NCBI GenBank assembly: GCA_902788035.1
Contig: CADAIL010000009.1
Coordinates: forward strand, 44,228-108,227
Direction of reading: 5' to 3'
DNA: 64,000 bases
Source: an uncultured Lachnospiraceae bacterium
GTDB lineage: Bacteria > Bacillota > Clostridia > Lachnospirales > Lachnospiraceae
Position numbers and translations under genes: made by a program. This document shows positions 46,040 to 54,287 of this stretch, piece after piece. Numbering within the stretch: the first letter of the stretch is position 1; each line of letters starts with the position of its first letter. The notes under the pieces are model-generated. The model did not search any database. It was not told where the DNA came from and worked only from the letters and a program-made list of their open reading frames with translations.

Positions 46040-47686
46040 ATGAAACAAAAACGAATGAGAATCTTTCTCATAGTTCTCGCCGCAATACTTGCTCTTTTTG
46101 TGGTGAGAACATTTATGACACCGGGACACGTGCCTGAGGATTATGTGACTCCGTATTACTCGAGCATTTTATCCCTGCTTCCTCCGGTCGTGGCCATTGC
46201 GCTCGCCCTCATTACAAAGGAAGTGTACAGTTCACTCTTCCTCGGAATTCTGACCGGAGCTATGCTCTACTCCAACGGAAACCTTGAACTGGCTGTGAAC
46301 ACGATGATGTACAACGAGAACGGAGGTATGCTTCCGAACCTTACGGACATTTCTCACGCAAGTATTCTCGTGTTCGTCGTCCTTCTCGCAACAGTGACCA
46401 CGCTGATGAACAAATCCGGCGGGTCCAAAGCTTTCGGCGACTGGGCCTCCACCCACATTAAGACGCGTGTCGGAGCTCAGCTGGCGACCATGGCTCTTGG
46501 CGTCCTGATCTTCGTCGACGACGGTTTCAACTGTATGACCGTCGGTTCTGTCATGCGGCCTCTGACCGACCATTACAGAGTTTCAAGGTCCAAACTCTCC
46601 TACATCATCGACGCCACCGCAGCACCGGTCTGTATAATCGCTCCGATCTCCAGCTGGGCAGCAGCCGTATCCTACTCACTGCCGTCCGATATAGAAGTAA
46701 ACGGATTTACTGTGTTCCTTCGAACTATCCCGTACAATTTCTACGCGCTGGGTACGCTGATGTTCCTCTACACGATCATCACCGGCGGCAAAGATTACGG
46801 CCCGATGAAAACGCATGAGGAAAACACTATGAAGACGGGCGACCTCTGGAATGATCCGTCGAGACGTGCCGACGAAAAAGAGACAGACGGTCAGCTCGGC
46901 AGCGGACGCGTGTCGGATCTGGTCATTCCGGTGGCTTCGCTCATTATCTGCTGTATCATCGGTATGCTCTATACCGGCGGTTTCTTTGAGGGCGAGGGCT
47001 TTGTCGATGCATTTGCCAATTCGGATGCAGCCCGCGGCTTTGTCATGGGAAGTCTGATTGCCATTATCATCACATTTTTCCTCTACATGTGGAGAGGCAC
47101 CGTATCTTTCGAAGAATTCATGAAGTCGATCCCGGAAGGCTGGGGCACAATGGTAGGTCCTATGGTCATTCTGGTCATGGCGTGGACGCTCTCTGGCATG
47201 ACAGGACTTCTCGGAGCCCGTGAATTCATCCATGACGTCATGGCAGCTTCCGCCGGGCATGTAAAGATCCTTCTCCCGATGATCATCTTCCTGGTCGCCC
47301 TGTTCCTGGCGTTCTCAACAGGAACAAGCTGGGGAACATTCTCCATCCTGATCCCGATCGTGTGCGGCGTCTTTGTTCCCGGTGATGAGATGTTCATCAT
47401 CGGCATCGCTGCCTGCCTTGCCGGTTCTGTGTGCGGAGACCACTGCTCGCCGATCAGCGACACAACAATCATGTCGTCGGCCGGGGCCAAGTCCAACCAC
47501 ATAAATCATGTATCAACACAGATGCCCTACGCGCTGACTACGGCAGCTGTGTGCGCTGTCGGTTACCTGATCGCCGGCGTCTTCGGGTACTATATGGACT
47601 CCCCGCTGGCCCTTATCTCTCTGCCGATCATGCTTGCAATACTTGTCGGCGTGATTGTTGTGATAAGGAAGAGGGTCACGGCTTAA
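46040..47686 (+). CDS. NhaC family Na+/H+ antiporter
   Basis: The 548-residue inner-membrane antiporter has about 11-13 hydrophobic segments. Conserved stretches include GVLIFVDDGFNCMTVGSVM, FSTGTSWGTFSILIPIV and GSVCGDHCSPISDTTIMSSAGA, a hallmark of the NhaC superfamily, which also includes some amino acid antiporters. A hydrophilic loop of about 35 residues (around 260-295) divides the protein. AAGGGGG precedes the ATG. It is a single gene on the plus strand, ended by a hairpin at 47707. Confidence 0.93.
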   Translation: MKQKRMRIFLIVLAAILALFVVRTFMTPGHVPEDYVTPYYSSILSLLPPVVAIALALITKEVYSSLFLGILTGAMLYSNGNLELAVNTMMYNENGGMLPNLTDISHASILVFVVLLATVTTLMNKSGGSKAFGDWASTHIKTRVGAQLATMALGVLIFVDDGFNCMTVGSVMRPLTDHYRVSRSKLSYIIDATAAPVCIIAPISSWAAAVSYSLPSDIEVNGFTVFLRTIPYNFYALGTLMFLYTIITGGKDYGPMKTHEENTMKTGDLWNDPSRRADEKETDGQLGSGRVSDLVIPVASLIICCIIGMLYTGGFFEGEGFVDAFANSDAARGFVMGSLIAIIITFFLYMWRGTVSFEEFMKSIPEGWGTMVGPMVILVMAWTLSGMTGLLGAREFIHDVMAASAGHVKILLPMIIFLVALFLAFSTGTSWGTFSILIPIVCGVFVPGDEMFIIGIAACLAGSVCGDHCSPISDTTIMSSAGAKSNHINHVSTQMPYALTTAAVCAVGYLIAGVFGYYMDSPLALISLPIMLAILVGVIVVIRKRVTA

Positions 47687-47706
47687 TTGCATTTTACATT
47701 TTGAAA

Positions 47707-47742
47707 AAAGGAGCTGCCGCGTTATTGCGACAACTCCTTTTG
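47707..47742 (+). terminator. Terminator after nhaC
   Basis: AAAGGAGCTGCCGC pairs imperfectly with GCGACAACTCCTTTT, with the T-run following. It lies 20 bases past the stop. Confidence 0.75.
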
Positions 47743-47811
47743 TATTTTCACAAGTAAATCTTGATTTGAGAATCGGCATTGACAGATGCTGAACAGAAAC
47801 AAGTCAAGGAA

Positions 47812-49011
47812 TTAAATAACACGCATCGGCGCATACGCATCCCGAACGAACGCCCGCATCTCCTCTTTCGTATCGAAAAGAGCAAGCATATAATCATTCC
47901 CCATCAAGCGACCGATCGCAGGAGGCATCTCGCCTGCGCGGTAAATGTTCTCTCCGTGCATTCTCCACAGATCCTCACCCGAATATGTGTAGACAGCGTT
48001 ATCTCTGCGGCCGATGTAGAGACTATAGCGCTTCGGTCCGTTATAAACATGCCTCGGCTCATCGAATACGATCATATCTGACCAGATCCGGAACATATCT
48101 GCGCTCTGGCCGATGTTGATCAGCTCCGGGGTAAATCCGCCGGCAGGTCTCATGTTGACCTCAAGGCCGACGATGTCGCCGACATCACCCAGCCCCTCTT
48201 TGGCTTCTGTCAGCCTGAAGAACTCGAGGTGGAAAGCGCGGCTCCTTACGTCGAAGGCAGCAAGCGTTCTCTCTCCCGCGTCGCGGATGTCATCCGGCAC
48301 TTCCTTGTCAACATAGTACCAGCAGGGAACGCCTTCGTTCAGCATGTCCATGATGGAGTTCTCCGTTATGTGGCTGGCTGCAAACAGAACTTTGCCCTGA
48401 CTGTTCACAATACCGTCAAATGTAGTGACTGAGCCCTTGACGAACTCCTCCATGACATAGGGGATCGACGGCAGATAGTCAAAAAAGTTTTTCACGTCAG
48501 CTTCACATTTCAGTTTGTAGGTCGCCTCGGCGCCGACGCCGCGGTCCGGCTTGACAACGACCGGATAGCCGACGGTATCAATAAACTCAAGGGCCTTCTC
48601 TATGGTGGAGACGAGCTGCCACCTCGCTGTAGGCACGCCGGCTGCTTCATAGCGCTCCTTCATTCCCGACTTGCTGCGAAATCTTCCGATTTCATCGGAT
48701 TTAAGGCCGGTTAGCACATTGAAATCTGTCCTCAGGGCGGCGTCGAGCTCCAGCCAGTACTCGTTATTGCTCTCGATCCAGTCCATCTTGCCGTAGCGTC
48801 CGGTGAAATAGCCGACCGCGCGGATCATTTCATCATAGTTCTCAAGGGAATCGACTCTGTAATACTCAGTCAAAGCCCATTTAAGATCATCCCGCAGCTC
48901 ATCATACGGAGCGTCGCCGATTCCGAGAACATTGGCGCCATTCTCCTTTAGGCCGACGCAGAACTGCGCGTAGTCAGTCGGGAAGTTAGGGGAAATAAAT
49001 ACAAAATTCAT
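47812..49011 (-). CDS. ATP-grasp domain protein
   Basis: The 399-residue ATP-dependent carboxylate-amine/thiol ligase-like protein has a Rossmann-like N-terminus, MNFVFISPNFPTDYAQF. The ATP-grasp fold begins near residue 110, with FIDTVGYPVVVKPDRGVGAEATYKL (nucleotide-binding Lys and glycine loop), YVMEEFVKGSVTTFDGIV, and the metal-binding LEVNMRPAGGFTPELINIG. It resembles stand-alone members of unknown substrate. AAGGAGG precedes the ATG. It is a single gene with a consensus promoter. Confidence 0.85.
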   Translation of the reverse strand: MNFVFISPNFPTDYAQFCVGLKENGANVLGIGDAPYDELRDDLKWALTEYYRVDSLENYDEMIRAVGYFTGRYGKMDWIESNNEYWLELDAALRTDFNVLTGLKSDEIGRFRSKSGMKERYEAAGVPTARWQLVSTIEKALEFIDTVGYPVVVKPDRGVGAEATYKLKCEADVKNFFDYLPSIPYVMEEFVKGSVTTFDGIVNSQGKVLFAASHITENSIMDMLNEGVPCWYYVDKEVPDDIRDAGERTLAAFDVRSRAFHLEFFRLTEAKEGLGDVGDIVGLEVNMRPAGGFTPELINIGQSADMFRIWSDMIVFDEPRHVYNGPKRYSLYIGRRDNAVYTYSGEDLWRMHGENIYRAGEMPPAIGRLMGNDYMLALFDTKEEMRAFVRDAYAPMRVI

Positions 49012-49113
49012 AGGACCTCCTTAAAGTTCCCACTCATGTTGAATCTTATATGTCAAGCGGCAGCAGGCCGCACATCGCGTGGGAGCAATATTGATAACAT
49101 CGCAATTTTCACA

Positions 49114-49142
49114 AGTATACCTACAGCACATCCATGTGTCAA
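49114..49142 (-). promoter_or_regulatory. Promoter of the ATP-grasp gene
   Basis: On the minus strand, a perfect TTGACA (49142-49137) is followed after 17 bases by TATACT (49119-49114). The leader is about 95 bases. Confidence 0.85.
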
Positions 49143-49193
49143 CAAAGTAAGTGAAACTTCGTGCAATCGAGTCGCTCTGCCGGGTTGCGCGAA

Positions 49194-49243
49194 AACCGGA
49201 TCGCAGAAAACTGATACATATCAGCTTCATCCGCGATCCGGTT
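49194..49243 (-). terminator. Terminator of the VTC/DUF4956 operon
   Basis: AACCGGATCGC and GCGATCCGGTT are perfect 11-bp arms around a long loop that itself folds (CTGATA/TATCAG). TTTT follows on the minus strand. Confidence 0.85.
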
Positions 49244-49258
49244 ACTCATTTCACATTG

Positions 49259-51241
49259 TCAGTTGTCCTGCAAAGCACCATCCTGGGAAACAGTCTCCTG
49301 GGATGTACTCTCCTGTGCGGTATTCTCCTGCGAGAATCTCTTCCCGCCCGGTCCACCCTGACCTTTGCGTCCGTAGCTGCCATTTTGCATGCCGCCCTGA
49401 TTCATACCGCCGAACATTGAACCTCCGGCAGCGCCGCTTGTCGTAGTAATCTCTTCAAGTGTGACTGTCTCCTCGGTCTCACCGACAGATATTGTGTAGG
49501 TCTCGCCGAGCTCCATCTCCGGGCAGCTGATATTCACAGACGTGAAGGCATTAGGAACCTCATAGCTCATAAGAACGTTGCCGTCGCTGTCTCGAAGCGT
49601 CAGTGTAGTCCCGGCCTCAGCACCCGTCTGCAGATTGTAAAGGACCGAGCACTGTGTAGATGAAGAACCAAAACCTTCGGCCATCTGGCTGCTGCCGCAG
49701 GCAATTATGCTGCCGCCGCTGATCTCGCAGACACCGCTGTTCTCTGTGGCACAATCAATAGCATTGTTGCCGCCATCGCCTGTCAGGCTGACCCGGATCG
49801 TGCCGCCGGTTATTATGATGTCTCCGTTCGAATCAATGCCATCAGCGTCTCTTCCGGAATCATTCAGGATTGTAAGGGTTCCTCCGCTGATGTGAATCCA
49901 TGGGGTCTCAACTGTTGACATATCTTCATCCGAAGTGTCGCCAGATTGAGGTTGTTCGCCTTCCGGCGTTTCACCGAATTCAGGTTTCTCGCCTTCAGGC
50001 ATCTCTCCCTCCGGCATTTCACCCAACTTAGGTTTCTCGCCTTCAGGCATCTCTCCCTCCGGCATTTCACCCAACTCAGGTTTCTCGCCCTCTGAAGCTT
50101 CACCGGTTTCTGTCGTCTCCGTATCTGATGCATTGTAAGATCCGCGCTGCCTCATGCCCTGACCGCCTGTGCCGCCCATTCCGGGACCGCCCATGCCAAA
50201 GCCCATGCCGAAACCACCATCGCCGCTGCTCGCATTGATGCCGTCATCAACTGAGTTAATGGTTATATCGCCGCCGGTAATATCTATGTAAGAAGCCTGT
50301 ATACCCTCGTAGCAGGATGTTATATCAATCGTACCGTCATTCACAGTGACAGTATCGCCTGACTTAATGCCGTGGCTTCCCTGATTAGTGCCGACTGCAA
50401 TCTTGAAATCTCCGCCGTCGATTGTTATTTGGCCTTCAGCAGCGATGCCCTCGTCGACTGCCGTGATATCAAATTCACCGGACTCTATATAAATATAGCC
50501 GCCTTCGTTATCGACCTGGATCGCGTCGTCTCCGGCATTCAGGGTCATCACAGCTTTTGTCATTCTCAGACTGTCATTGACATGGATCGCATCCTTGGCG
50601 GATGTCACTGTAAGGTTTCCGCCGGTTATGACCAGATCGTCATTGGCAGTTATGCCATGTGCCGGACCGCCTGATATTGTGAGACTGCCGGCCCCGTTTA
50701 TGGTAAGGTCATCCCGCGCGTATATAACTCCGTCTATTCCTGCTTCCGCCGCGGAAGTTTCATATTCACTCCCGCTCATAAGCACGCTGTCCTGACCTTC
50801 AGCCAGTGTGAGAAATACTTTATCCGCATTCTCAATAATCAAAGCCGCGTTGTCCTGACATGTTATGTTCACGTCATTAAAATACAGCCATATTTTTGCC
50901 GCGTCATCGGCGTCGACCGTGATGCTTCCGTCATCAAGAGTTCCTGAAATAACGTAAACACCCGTGCTCGATATAACGACAGCGCCGTCATACGCGTAAG
51001 CTCCGTTTCCGGTCACTTGTGCGCTGTCGCCGCTTAGAGTAATTACATTTGCATCGGAAATATCATATTCGGGACTTAAGTCACCGGCAGTAAAATACTG
51101 CTGATCCGAATGAGCCTCCGAATCCTCGTCTATGATTTTTTCGATGCCGAAGACCTCACCATTCATGAAAAGGAAGGTCACGACCAGAGCAAATACAATC
51201 ACGACAACGCAGATCCTGTCAAAATATTTGTGCGTTGACAT
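49259..51241 (-). CDS. Cthe_2159-like carbohydrate-binding beta-helix surface protein
   Basis: The 660-residue protein has an N-terminal membrane anchor (about residues 10-28). A right-handed beta-helix region follows, with many short Gly/Asp/Ile repeats such as DDLTINGAGSLTISGG and GDDAIQV. This matches carbohydrate-binding proteins of the Cthe_2159 type. The middle carries a Gly/Met-rich stretch and 16-residue tandem repeats (EKPxLGEMPEGEMPEG, about residues 388-435). The C-terminus is Gln/Ser/Thr-rich. It is last in an operon with a VTC-type polymerase and DUF4956, an arrangement common in Clostridia. Polysaccharide binding is inferred from the family. Confidence 0.85.
   Translation of the reverse strand: MSTHKYFDRICVVVIVFALVVTFLFMNGEVFGIEKIIDEDSEAHSDQQYFTAGDLSPEYDISDANVITLSGDSAQVTGNGAYAYDGAVVISSTGVYVISGTLDDGSITVDADDAAKIWLYFNDVNITCQDNAALIIENADKVFLTLAEGQDSVLMSGSEYETSAAEAGIDGVIYARDDLTINGAGSLTISGGPAHGITANDDLVITGGNLTVTSAKDAIHVNDSLRMTKAVMTLNAGDDAIQVDNEGGYIYIESGEFDITAVDEGIAAEGQITIDGGDFKIAVGTNQGSHGIKSGDTVTVNDGTIDITSCYEGIQASYIDITGGDITINSVDDGINASSGDGGFGMGFGMGGPGMGGTGGQGMRQRGSYNASDTETTETGEASEGEKPELGEMPEGEMPEGEKPKLGEMPEGEMPEGEKPEFGETPEGEQPQSGDTSDEDMSTVETPWIHISGGTLTILNDSGRDADGIDSNGDIIITGGTIRVSLTGDGGNNAIDCATENSGVCEISGGSIIACGSSQMAEGFGSSSTQCSVLYNLQTGAEAGTTLTLRDSDGNVLMSYEVPNAFTSVNISCPEMELGETYTISVGETEETVTLEEITTTSGAAGGSMFGGMNQGGMQNGSYGRKGQGGPGGKRFSQENTAQESTSQETVSQDGALQDN
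49982..50077. repeat. Two near-identical 48-bp in-frame repeats
   Basis: Units at 49982-50029 and 50030-50077 encode 16-residue repeats in the beta-helix protein and differ at one or two bases, so they are recent. A more diverged unit flanks them on the left. Confidence 0.8.
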
Positions 51242-51253
51242 GCTGCATCCTCC

Positions 51254-51925
51254 TTATCCCATATAATCGCCGTTGTAGCTGACCAGGACAGCGCTCTCAA
51301 CGCCGGGAAGGTCTGCGAGTCCGTTAACGAAATCAGTATTATCGTCTTTAAGGCGAATCTCAAGATTCAATTCCACAAGACCTTTCTGCGCAGTTTTGCT
51401 CTTAACGATGCACTTCTTCACATTTGCTCTCAGATAGTCCATTGCCTTCTCCTCACTTGCGTGATCACGCGCACGGATAACGACGATGTAGGGGTTGGAC
51501 ATATCTTTGTGATTTGCAAATACAAGTATGATCACACCGATCAGCACACTGCCAAACACAGCAAGAGGTATCATGCCGGCTGCGAGAACGATACCGTCGG
51601 CGATTGCCCAGAAAAGGAACGCAATGTCAAGCGGTTCCTTGATCGCCGTTCTGAAACGGACGATGGAGAGAGCGCCGACCATACCGAGCGAGAGGACAAC
51701 GTTCGATGTCACCGCAAGGATGACAAGCGTCGTGATCATTGTGAGTGCTACAAGGGTCACACCGAAGCTTGATGAATACATAACTCCGGAATATGTCTTT
51801 TTATATATATAGAAAATGAAAAGACCGAGGCAGAAAGCCAGCGTGAGCGCAAGGACGATATCCAGAATGCTCACTGCGGTCACATTTTCGAGAAAGCTTG
51901 ATTTGAAAATGTCGTTGAATGTCAT
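51254..51925 (-). CDS. DUF4956 membrane protein
   Basis: The 223-residue protein has about four membrane segments in the first 145 residues, with the family motif MVGALSIVRFRTAIKEP at about 80-97. A cytoplasmic ferredoxin-like domain follows. It is probably a membrane partner of the VTC-type polymerase encoded 15 bases upstream and of the surface protein 12 bases downstream. The molecular role is unknown. AAGGAG precedes the ATG. Confidence 0.9.
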   Translation of the reverse strand: MTFNDIFKSSFLENVTAVSILDIVLALTLAFCLGLFIFYIYKKTYSGVMYSSSFGVTLVALTMITTLVILAVTSNVVLSLGMVGALSIVRFRTAIKEPLDIAFLFWAIADGIVLAAGMIPLAVFGSVLIGVIILVFANHKDMSNPYIVVIRARDHASEEKAMDYLRANVKKCIVKSKTAQKGLVELNLEIRLKDDNTDFVNGLADLPGVESAVLVSYNGDYMG

Positions 51926-51940
51926 GATGTACTCCTTTAT

Positions 51941-52618
51941 TTACCCGTAAATTCTGCACTGGGCGTATTTTGAAAATGCAGTTACTCTTCGTCCGGGCAT
52001 CTGTACCGCGGACTTGATGATCGAGGGAAGAAATTCATCCCACTTGACTTCCAGGATCACGATTTGGTCACCTGCCGGAATCGTCACGCAGTCAGGATTC
52101 AGAAAATCCGTGCAGGTGAGACCCGTGCGAATATTGTAATCGAACGTGACTCTCACATTTCCCGGTCCGTATATAAAAGGTTCCCTCGTGTAATCCACAA
52201 TTGTCCTGGGCTTAAGGCCCTGGTATCGAATCTTACAGTAGAATTCCTGCAGAAGAGAATGCTGCGACTCCCTCAGGAATTCATAGTCCCCACAGACGAT
52301 CCTCTGCGCCTCCTCTTTCGTGAGCGGCGCGCTGTACTTTGTTTCGAGGCCGTTCACTTTGCTCTTCTTCTCGAGCTTTATGAACGAAGTGTCATTGTTA
52401 TAGTAGCGAATCCTGAATTTTTCTCTCCGGTCAACACCGTCGATTTTCTCCCGGAGCGCCTTATCGCTCAGGTTGTCAAAGTACAGGCTCCGGATGAAAT
52501 ATTTTCCATCCTTCGCGTTTGGATCCCCTCTCGCGACAACTTTGAGCCTTGCCCTTATTGCATAGAGGTCAGCCATGTTTATCTCATGCTTCCACTCATG
52601 CCGGTAGTGTATATCCAT
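51941..52618 (-). CDS. VTC-domain polyphosphate polymerase-like protein
   Basis: The 225-residue protein has the tunnel-fold VTC domain. The basic residues that line the tunnel in yeast Vtc4 have likely counterparts: YRHEWKHEI at the start, REKFRIRYYN, FIKLEKKSKVNG and PRTIVDYTREPF. Acidic metal ligands lie in VILEVKWDEFLP. The family makes polyphosphate from ATP, although bacterial members are little tested. It is first in a three-gene operon. The active-site assignment is by eye. Confidence 0.88.
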   Translation of the reverse strand: MDIHYRHEWKHEINMADLYAIRARLKVVARGDPNAKDGKYFIRSLYFDNLSDKALREKIDGVDRREKFRIRYYNNDTSFIKLEKKSKVNGLETKYSAPLTKEEAQRIVCGDYEFLRESQHSLLQEFYCKIRYQGLKPRTIVDYTREPFIYGPGNVRVTFDYNIRTGLTCTDFLNPDCVTIPAGDQIVILEVKWDEFLPSIIKSAVQMPGRRVTAFSKYAQCRIYG

Positions 52619-52732
52619 CTGTTGCTCCCTTCAACTGTGACGGAAAGAATCCGTCCCTATCTGATCTCTACGATTCAATTCAGACTCCTCACTGACTTTC
52701 TTGTTTGTGCAGGAGTTGATATCGCATAAAAA

Positions 52733-52766
52733 ACTGTTCAGTGTCCGTTTCGTGACACCGAACAGT
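52733..52766 (-). terminator. Terminator after the DNA glycosylase gene
   Basis: ACTGTTCAGTGTC and GACACCGAACAGT form a 13-bp stem with one mismatch. A T-run follows on the minus strand. Between it and the stop (52785-52850) are three imperfect AT-rich units of about 22 bases containing CACATAAA on the minus strand. Confidence 0.8.
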
Positions 52767-52860
52767 ATACATTAAAAAAGAATTATGTGAAAACTTTATG
52801 TGTAATCTTTAATCATTTTATGTGCAAACTTTAACCATTTTATGTAATTCCGAGCCAAAA

Positions 52861-53379
52861 TCAGCCCGGCTTTTCTTGTTCGAGTGTATCTTTCACGATC
52901 CTCCACTCATCAATTAAGCGCTCCAGTGACCACGCTGCGTTGGCAGGTGACGTCGACGGAAGCGTGATGCTGCTCCGTCCGAGTGTTTTGGCCTGATACT
53001 TCTCAAATACCCTGCCTGACGTCTTACCGTTCGTAAAAATCTGAACAATCTTGCCGCAGCGGATGATCTTTCCAAGGTCTGTGGGCACTGCATTCTTAAT
53101 GCTGGCGTCCGATGCCCCGTAGATATCGCACTCATAGATCGAATCCCACATGGCAATCCGGTTTTCTATAAGAAACTGCCGCTTCTCCGGGGTGCTCTGA
53201 AAATCCGGCCGTTCAAAGAGCCTTGCCATCACCTTCCAGAAGCGGTTCTGCGGATGCCCGTAGAAGAACCGGGCTTCTCTGGATTTCGGCGATGGGAACG
53301 AGCCCAGTATGAGGATCCGCGAGTTTTCATCATACTGGGGCGGTATATTGTGCACTACATGGATAAGCTTCTTTTCCAA
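52861..53379 (-). CDS. Uracil/deoxyinosine DNA glycosylase (Mug-like)
   Basis: The 172-residue DNA repair enzyme belongs to the uracil-DNA glycosylase superfamily, of the kind annotated as DNA-deoxyinosine glycosylase. Signs are LILGSFPSPKSREARFFYGHPQNRFWKVM near the N-terminus (the GSxPSxxS and nucleotide pocket), AMWDSIYECD, and the late LPSTSPANA. I prefer the TTG at 53379, with AAGGAG about 10 bases upstream; another TTG 20 codons earlier has no RBS and enters a duplicated segment. The exact substrate is unproven. Confidence 0.85.
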   Translation of the reverse strand: MEKKLIHVVHNIPPQYDENSRILILGSFPSPKSREARFFYGHPQNRFWKVMARLFERPDFQSTPEKRQFLIENRIAMWDSIYECDIYGASDASIKNAVPTDLGKIIRCGKIVQIFTNGKTSGRVFEKYQAKTLGRSSITLPSTSPANAAWSLERLIDEWRIVKDTLEQEKPG

Positions 53380-53430
53380 TACGCCAATTCTCCTTAAGAT
53401 CCGCAAGCCCTCTTCACCGGCTGCAATCGG

Positions 53431-53500
53431 CTTTCTCAATTCAGCCGGTACGCTTCATCGATTCGGCCGTCTCTTTCAATTCAGCCGGCTTTCTTCATCG
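53431..53500. repeat. Imperfect direct duplication at a gene junction
   Basis: CAATTCAGCCGG followed by CTTCATCG occurs twice in 70 bases, overlapping the end of the peptidase gene and the start region of the glycosylase gene. It explains the odd extra codons at both ends (KKAG-type C-terminus, RKPIAAGEE-type start). Confidence 0.6.
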
Positions 53501-54263
53501 GTGCGCCAGGCTTTTCCACATAAATCCTCTTCATTTTCTCTAAGAAGCGCCTGTCAGTAATCCCGCAGTCCCGACATATCTGCTCTACCAGTTCTTTGGT
53601 CATTCGCTTTGCCTTCCAACACTTCATTCTGTATTCCCAGGTCGGATGAGGCCTAAGCATTGTTTTTGCTCCATACCTGCGCTGGCGTCGGCCTTCTATG
53701 TCCAAAATCTCTTTCTCAAGGCAGAACTTCACTCTTTTGGCGGACAATCCGGACTTTCTGATGCCTCCGAAATCCGAGCTGATCTCTCTGAGCCAACCGA
53801 CGCAGGTCCTCTTCCTGCCAAACAGGAAGATCGGCCTACGCTGCTCTTTGTGTGTCATCTCATGCCCGAGAACGAACGCGAAGAGATCAATAATCGCACC
53901 GTCGCTTTTTTCTGCAAATGACTCCCGATACAGTCTGGCCGCCCACCCCGGCGTAAATATTATGACCTTCTGCCCGGGCAGTCCTGTGTGCGCGTTCAGG
54001 GAACTCTGGGTCTTCTTTCGGTCATAGAACGGAGTAAAGAAAATAACACTGTTCTCATCAAGAAAATCAATACGCTTAAGCAGCTTATTTATATATATCC
54101 TAAACCGTTCCGTATCAAACGCAGGGTCGAGTTCTTTTCTGATGAACTCTTCCGCATCGAGTGAAATAATGTCAATACTGTGCCACGAAAGACTGATATG
54201 CAGATAAATGCACAGAAGCGCTATAAGGATCAGTATAAGTAAAATCATTACAATATCTCTCAT
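53481..54263 (-). CDS. Membrane-anchored zinc metallopeptidase-like protein
   Basis: The 260-residue protein has one N-terminal membrane segment (about residues 4-24) and a gluzincin motif, HEMTH, at about 134-138, followed by a likely third ligand in ISSDFGG. The region FTPGWAARLYRESF lies between. It resembles M48-like peptidases but is short, and I cannot assign a subfamily. GGAGG precedes the ATG. The next gene downstream is the DNA glycosylase. Confidence 0.75.
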   Translation of the reverse strand: MRDIVMILLILILIALLCIYLHISLSWHSIDIISLDAEEFIRKELDPAFDTERFRIYINKLLKRIDFLDENSVIFFTPFYDRKKTQSSLNAHTGLPGQKVIIFTPGWAARLYRESFAEKSDGAIIDLFAFVLGHEMTHKEQRRPIFLFGRKRTCVGWLREISSDFGGIRKSGLSAKRVKFCLEKEILDIEGRRQRRYGAKTMLRPHPTWEYRMKCWKAKRMTKELVEQICRDCGITDRRFLEKMKRIYVEKPGAPMKKAG

Positions 54264-54287
54264 AGCGACCTCCGTGCTTCATCTTCA

